The position numbers and the translations under genes were made by a program. DNA of 64,000 nucleotides, taken from assembly GCA_022496185.1 (NCBI GenBank), contig WTXG01000017.1, forward strand, positions 1-64,000, in the 5' to 3' direction. Position 1 is the stretch's first letter. Every line of letters begins with the position of its first letter. The notes beneath the pieces are model-generated. The model did no database searches. It had not been told where the DNA came from and saw nothing but the letters and a program-made list of their open reading frames with translations. Positions 58,372-64,000 of this stretch are shown in pieces. Source of the stretch: Multifurca ochricompacta (lineage: Eukaryota > Basidiomycota > Agaricomycetes > Russulales > Russulaceae).

Positions 58372-59161
58372 CTAAACTATTACTAATAACCAAAAAGCAA
58401 CACTAATCATCGTCATCGTCGTCGTCAATACCATCGCGGTCGCGGAGCTAGTCACACCTGGGAATCCTCCTCCTCCAGATGCACCAGTGGGAGTCGTAGT
58501 TCCTGTTGGCAGCGTTCCGGTCACTGTCGGTGGCGAAGTAGGGATGACACCACCGCCTGCACCCGAGGTACTACCAGTGGGAGCACCAATGCTAAACGGA
58601 ATTCCAGTTGGCGGGGGCGCAACTCCACCGCTAGTAGATACAGTTTGACCCACACCCGGCCCCGGACCCAACGTGACGATGGGCACTTCAAGTGGGAATC
58701 CCGCTAACGCACATTCGTTCGCAAAGCCTATTTTAACCGATCAGTCACCCGTGACGTACTCAACGGAAAATCAACTCAACGATCTAGCGTTGTCTGGCCG
58801 CCTTGAACACTTGCCTCCGCTGGCGAAACATTGACGACACACTCCACGCAAATGAAGACCGCGTTCATGTTGCTACTCGTGCAGGCGCAAAATGCAGTGA
58901 TACAGGCCTAATCCCAATGCCTTGGAGGTCATCGACGCAAGCCGGTGTGAAATGAGGGGTGCTCACATCGATCGTTCTGATAATAGGATTGCATGTTGAC
59001 TGGCACTGCTCCGGCAGCACAATGACCTGCCTCGCCTGTGGGCCCGGCGAGCCCTGCGGCTTTACACCAAGAAGTGCCGCAAGTACACCTACAGGCGGCG
59101 ACACCAGAGTCGCGGCGGCCATGAGCGGAGCAGCAAGCACAGCGTAGACGAGAACAATCAT
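58372..59161 (-). CDS. Small secreted, probably GPI-anchored cysteine-containing protein
   Basis: Three exons (59161-58967, 58907-58781, 58727-58372) give 225 residues in frame. N-terminal signal peptide (MIVLVYAVLAAPLMAAA), then a domain with about ten Cys (CQSTCNP, ACITAFCAC, VFICVECVVNV, NECALAGF), then a Gly/Thr/Pro/Ser-rich stretch (TGTLPTGTTTPTGASGGGG) likely O-glycosylated, and a hydrophobic C-terminus (MVLTTTMTMISVAFWLLVIV) typical of a GPI-attachment signal. No catalytic motif was recognised. Similar small cell-surface proteins are common in basidiomycetes and may act in the wall or in contact with hosts or substrates. Confidence 0.85.
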
Positions 59162-61492
59162 CGATGTGAGAAATGCGAGAGCAGAAGCGCCATACCGCTA
59201 ATATAGATAAAGACCTTCACCGCCCCTTGGGAATATGAAAACGTGTGCCTCATCAGGAGGTACATTTTTTCTCAAGGGCCAGTACAGCCACAACAAGCTA
59301 AGAAGTGTCACCAGTCACCAGTATCAGCAGAACACGATGTCAAACGGGTGCCTACATGAGAAGGTTGACATGGTCCCAGCAGAAGATGATGGGTAATGAG
59401 GGTAGGCTTTCTACTCTGTGCCTCAATCCCCATGCAGGCTGCTTGTGAAAAAAGGGGGCAATAAGCCACGGTCCAGCTAGCTGTCATATACTTATCAGCG
59501 CACAACTGCCGGTTGCGATAAAACCTGGCACATGTACCGTAATTTGCTCTTGGCAAAATTCTTGGGAATAGATTATGGATGAGGACCCATACCCATATGC
59601 CTCAAAAAGAACATGTTATTTAAAATCTTTGCACTCTCCAGGGCCAAGTTGGATCGTACACCACACATGTTCAGGTCCCTGCCATAGGTTCTTCTGACGG
59701 CGTGCCAGAGGAAACATCCTGGCCTATGAGTTATAACCCAGTAACTCGTGTCAGTCTCGACAAACGGTCCCAGATACGGCCCGTCCTGCCTTCTGCTGCC
59801 TCATTCACCTTCAACGAAAATTACTCGCTGAGGTGCTTACTAAAAGCCCCCTTTCAAGTTGTCGTCTTGCCACTGTAACCCTTGTATCGTGTCGTCAATC
59901 GTCAAAGGACGTATTGTAAGGCCACTCAGTGCAGTATCGAAGGATGGGTATTGTCGTGCGTCATGAACTACCTTTGTTTCCCTTTCATCTTCACACCCAC
60001 GAAGCGAGTCCCTCCTTATACCACTTACATTCCCTGAACTAGGATTGGGCTCGTTTGCATACTGACGTCATGTATATAAAAAAACGAGTATCTTGTCCAT
60101 GAGATAAGTTCTCACGCTTTTGACGTGAAATCGCTCTCGACGCCGAATGCATTATCGACATTATCGACACTCGACGCATATCGGTGACTGTGTGGCTGTC
60201 GATGAACCCTTGTCCCTTTTGTTTTTGCTCTCTCTCTCTCCTTCTCTCCCCTCCCCCCCTCTTCTCACCGCCTCGGATTCACATGGTCACCCGATCATAC
60301 ATCACTTGATCATCAATACTGGTAGTAGACACATCTGACAGCTGTCATTTGACGCACTCCATGTACATCAATCGGGTCCTTATCTTTTTCATACTCTCGG
60401 AAATGACTTTCAGTGTCATGATACGTCTCCAAATCTATCACAGCGAATGTAGTGTGAGACGAGGTATGTGGCTAGCGGTTAATATTCACAGCACGAACGG
60501 CAGCAACTTTCAAGCATCCACGTTTGAATGGTTGATTTTAGATGAAAGTGCATTGTTTTTCGAAGCTCTTCGCTTCATGAAAAGCAAAGGTGGCACTTCT
60601 GGACCTTCCGGATCTTACTTTGCTCAGAGTTGATGGCATTTCATACTGTGTCTGTTTTGTTTTATTTTATTTGCACATTCAAACACTTCGTGCCTCGCAT
60701 GGACTTGAAGGTGGGGCCTTTGACTCGAAGCATCCCTAAGCATCCCTACCTTCCGCGTCCAGGAGACTTGTTGATATTTTCACAATCACCAACTTTCTTC
60801 GCATCTTCCAGTGTGGCTCCCTGACGATACCGTAGCTTGAGTCTGTGCGCTGCTAAATGATTTTGTCTGTTCAGTGCTGCTCCCAGCTTTGAGGGTCAGC
60901 GATCAGGCACACACCATGTGAGGCGTTCTAAGCAAGTTTGAAGCCGCCGGCTGTCACAAGGTAAGAATTCACTTGAACTTCCCTCGTGGCCTCAATGCCT
61001 AACTCTGTTTCTTGCAACAGTTATGGTTGAAAGCAGCCAATTTGATCCATTTCCTTCGAGGCGGTGCCATGAGTTCAATCCTTCGCAATTCATTCATTCA
61101 TTATGTGCTTGGTACGTGGCCTTCGAACTTCATTAGACATCCTCATCATTCCCCTCCTCTCATCCCTGTCCACTCCAAACTCCGGTGGTTTGCCTATTTG
61201 CCTACGCGCCATCCTTATTTAGACTCTGCATAGCTTATTATGGCCAGTTTGATGATTATGTCATCCCGACGGAGGGAAGTGAACGCGGGCCGCGGACGGA
61301 TCCATCCGTTTCATAGACCTCTCGGACTGCCGAATCGGAAGCGTCGCGCTCTCAACTTCACGCTATGCGTGGTGTGTTTACTTCTCCACAAAATTTCTGG
61401 TGCATATTTATCCTGCATCAACCTTCCATCTCACACCCATATTACCCACACAAAAAAGCATATTATACCTCCACCCTCCGTGCAACACCAAC
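59162..61492. other. 2.3 kb interval without supported gene
   Basis: Short frames only. A TATA-like TATATAAAAA at about 60071-60080 is followed by a C/T-rich stretch (60200-60270), which looks like a promoter, but no protein family could be recognised downstream (frames at 60349-60633 and 61012-61233). An unknown multi-exon gene or a decayed one is possible. Confidence 0.4.
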
Positions 61493-62345
61493 ATGCCAAT
61501 GCCAATGCAAACTTTCTCGCAGGAGCTGCATGTTAAGATCCTCATGATAGGCAATTCGTCAGTAGGGAAGAGTAGTCTTCTCATGCGCTGGTCAGAGAAC
61601 CAATGGCTTCCAGAAGACGAAACCAGCGCAACAATCGGCGTCGAGGTTCGGGTACGTGTTCTCGCCGAGTTCATCAATGGAACAGGGTATTGAATCCAGC
61701 TTCAGAGGCGCAAACTCGACGTGAGAGGCGAAAACGTAAACCTGGCTGTTGGGTCAGTCCTTTTGTCCTGGTGTTAACGCGACTTAGGGAGCTTACACTA
61801 CATACGACACCTTAGGATACCGCAGGCGAAGAGCAGTTCCGCACTATGCAGTCAGCGCATTACAGGGGTGCACAAGGCATCATGCTTGGTTCGTATTTTG
61901 TGTCCTGCACATCCCTACAAGCGCTGAAACCGTCCTCGCAGTGTACGATGCGTCGTGCCGTCAATCTTTTGATGAGCTAACGCGATGGTTCAAGGAGATA
62001 GACAGATATGTCACTGGACCAGTCGTCAAAGTGATTGTGGGAAATAAGGTTGACAAGGTCGGTCTTGCTCGTGTTCGACATCAGTATCATTGTGCCCACT
62101 CATCTTCTCTCTTTTCGCAGGAATTTCAACGTCAGGTGCCCGCCGCAGAGGCCGCTGTATTTGCAGAGAAGATGGGTTGTCGATTCATCGAGACATCTGC
62201 TAAGACTACGGTCGGTGTGCGCAAGACTTTCCGCGACATGGTTGAGCGTATTGTCGGAAACCCCGAGCTTCGTATTGTCTCCAAACCTAGCCCTCCACAA
62301 GCGTCCTTCGCACGACCACGAGCCCCAAGCTTTCTTAATTACTGA
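61493..62345 (+). CDS. Divergent Rab18-like small GTPase C (Gln to Glu, no C-terminal Cys, one-base break)
   Basis: Exons 61493-61651, 61706-61752, 61816-61888, 61942-62057, 62121-62345, the same plan as the other three copies. Motifs: P-loop [23 protein letters not shown] (GAA 61828-61830 in place of Gln), NKVD, ETSAK. Ends in APSFLNY without a prenylation Cys. Exon 2 is 47 nt instead of the 48 seen in the other copies: GTTGG before the donor stands for GTTTGG (Val-Trp), so one T is missing at 61749-61750. With it the protein has 206 residues. It is less similar to copies A and B than they are to each other, with its own changes (SAHYRGAQG, DRYVTGPVVK), so it probably arose separately from canonical Rab18. 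The missing T could also be a true frameshift. Confidence 0.82.
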
Positions 62346-62663
62346 TACGCCTGCCGGTTTGACTATTATCACAATCGCTCTAGTTCATTTACGGTATATT
62401 GTTTCCTCTCTTTTGTGCACGATTGGACTGGGCATTGTTTAGACGCCTATTTCCACCAAGTGAGGCCAGATATTGTAACACACATACTCATACACTACAT
62501 ATAGATAATTAATAATACATACATAGATTTGTATACCCAGATTATGTAATTTAGCAACAACACTAAGGTTCAGTTTAGTTCCGGCCACTGCCTCCTTCCC
62601 TGCTCTTCACTCACCTCTCCCCGAAGGGGGGAATCCCTGGCCATCATTTACCTCTTATGGACA

Positions 62664-63627
62664 ATGGACCTTGAGAAATTGGAGGAGCTACTTCAAAAAC
62701 CAGATCATACTGAGGAGGAGCACGCAAAGATTCTTGGTCTGTGCCGTTTCACCCGTGTTTCAATAGCAGAAGACTGAAAAAGACTTTCGAAAGGTTAGAC
62801 CTCATCGACACTAAAACTTTGCGCAACTCAGCGGACGCTGACCCACCTCTGAAAGCCCTCCTGTATGCAGCTCAGGGCATACTGTACCCCACCTTGTCCT
62901 TCAGTCACATCCCTGACTTGCTCGACATTTTGTCCCAAGTCGAGCGCACCCGCGAGTTCTCTCGAGAGCATGCAAAGTGCGCGTTGATCTGGCAGCGATT
63001 CTATGAAACGCGTCCCAGTCCCAAAGTACGCGTTTTGCGAAAATCTGATAAGGATGCCATCAAGAGGCTTCTGAAACCGGAGCGTCTCGACGCGACACGC
63101 CGCATTTTTGTCTGTATTCTGGAGCAAACGATTCGCATGGTACGTGGCTCGCCTCTCCTCGCTTTACAGAGGTTGCTTTGCTTACTTGCAGTAGCATGTA
63201 CTTTATCTGTGGACGCATCCCAAGGACTCCTATCTTCTACACCACTACCTCCGAATCTACTTTCCGTGGGCTCTTGGCAGACACGAGAGCCAAAGGCTGT
63301 ATCATGTACTGTTGACCCCCGAAGAGACAGCTCGTCTCGCTGAAAATGGGATGTCATGCTTTCGCTTTATGCGCGACGCAAAGTTGTGGGAGGAACAGCG
63401 TCTCCGTGAGCTTGATGTTTCAGTGTAGGTCAATCGCCTCGCTGGCGGTGTTCTTTTCTAACCCATATAGTCTCCCTGATTCGTACTTTAACGATGACCA
63501 AGGCTTTCAGGCCCTGAAGGCCAAATTCATAGGGAACCTCGTGGTGGCGGATATCGTGGAGTCCATCACATTTTACTTAAAAAAAGTGCAAGGGATGGCT
63601 CAGAAGATGGAAAGCCTTCTGGGTTGA
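62664..63627 (+). CDS. Uncharacterised helical protein, 5' end unresolved
   Basis: Exon chain with good splice signals in the 3' half: about 62735-63139 (acceptor AATAG 62765-62769 or nearby), then CAT at about 63196 to 63427, then 63469-63627. Blocks: LIDTKTLRNSADADPPLKAL, DLLDILSQVERTREFSREHA, IWQRFYETRPSPKVRV, HPKDSYLLHHYLRIYFPWAL, LLTPEETARLAENGMSCFRF, FNDDQGFQALKAKFIGNLVV. I do not recognise the family. ATG 62664 begins MDLEKLEELLQKPDHTEEEH, which looks real, but its join to the next exon is one base out of frame, either from an unrecognised intron or a small indel like others in the window. All-helical prediction; no signal peptide. Confidence 0.6.
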
Positions 63628-64000
63628 CATGTGCCCTGATCACTTCAAGGTTCTGGAGTGCCCACTTTTTGAAACACAAGACTTGAATGAAGCCTGAACC
63701 AATACGGCCCTGACTCTTCCTTCATTTCGACTCTATTGATGCTGTCAGCCATATGCTATCTCATGGCGCGTTCTTCGAGCGCCTCTCTGTACTGTCCTTG
63801 ATCGGACACGGTGTCAATAAAGATGACTTTTTTCTGCACCGAGCTTGCCACGATGATCGCCCGCGGTAGTCACGATGGGCTCATTTCTTGGTCTTTGATA
63901 ACTGGGATCTTGAACCCACTTCTGTTTCCGTGATCTATTGTTCCGCTGTTCACGGGCGGTGTGCTTAATTTCGCGGCAGGATCATCGTCTTTTCCTTGGA
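63628..64000. other. Window end, no gene seen
   Basis: The last 370 bp hold no supported frame. Confidence 0.5.

Overview
The window is nuclear DNA of a filamentous fungus, most likely a basidiomycete of the Agaricomycetes. Genes are single, closely spaced and cut by many 45-70 nt GT-AG introns (up to 13 exons per gene). The gene set is eukaryotic: CFIm25, TFIIS, SUMO, Rab geranylgeranyltransferase, IPC synthase, Atg22, Usb1 and fungalysin. No rRNA, tRNA, CRISPR array or intact transposon was seen. Species cannot be fixed from sequence alone.

Layout. 2.3-8.0 kb: divergent CFIm25 (-) and a Vsb1-like vacuolar transporter (+). 8-12 kb: gene-poor. 12.2-13.4 kb: a Ser-rich unknown. 14.5-17.9 kb: two tandem divergent Rab18-like GTPases. 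18.5-25.1 kb: IPC synthase (-), a secreted M36 metalloprotease (+) and a canonical Rab18 (+). 25.6-30.4 kb: an intact flavin monooxygenase (-) facing a dead monooxygenase of another family (+). 31.2-36.4 kb: Usb1 (-), then a 2OG-Fe(II) oxygenase (+) with a broken inverted copy (-). 39.2-41.5 kb: a SUMO-like gene (-) and an unknown (+). 42-48.7 kb: a dense housekeeping block with Atg22 (-), TFIIS (+), Rab GGTase beta (-) and a rhodanese protein (+). 49.8-59.2 kb: an unknown (+), an AlkB-like dioxygenase with poly-Q (+), SUMO (-), a long BAR-like/disordered protein (-) and a GPI-anchored secreted protein (-). 61.5-63.6 kb: a third divergent Rab18-like gene (+) and an unknown (+).

Themes. (1) Rab18 has expanded locally to four genes with one exon plan. 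The canonical copy keeps the catalytic Gln and a C-terminal Cys motif; the other three have Glu/Asp at the Gln site and no C-terminal Cys. The beta subunit of the enzyme that would lipidate the canonical copy is in the same window. (2) Two SUMO-family genes lie 14 kb apart. (3) Two genes require GC-AG introns with the donor GCACGT by frame arithmetic, and a third very likely uses the same donor. (4) Several otherwise well-conserved genes need one extra base, nearly always in a homopolymer, to stay in frame. That looks like residual assembly indels rather than decay, whereas the 28.8 kb and 35-36.4 kb pseudogenes show true inactivating changes.
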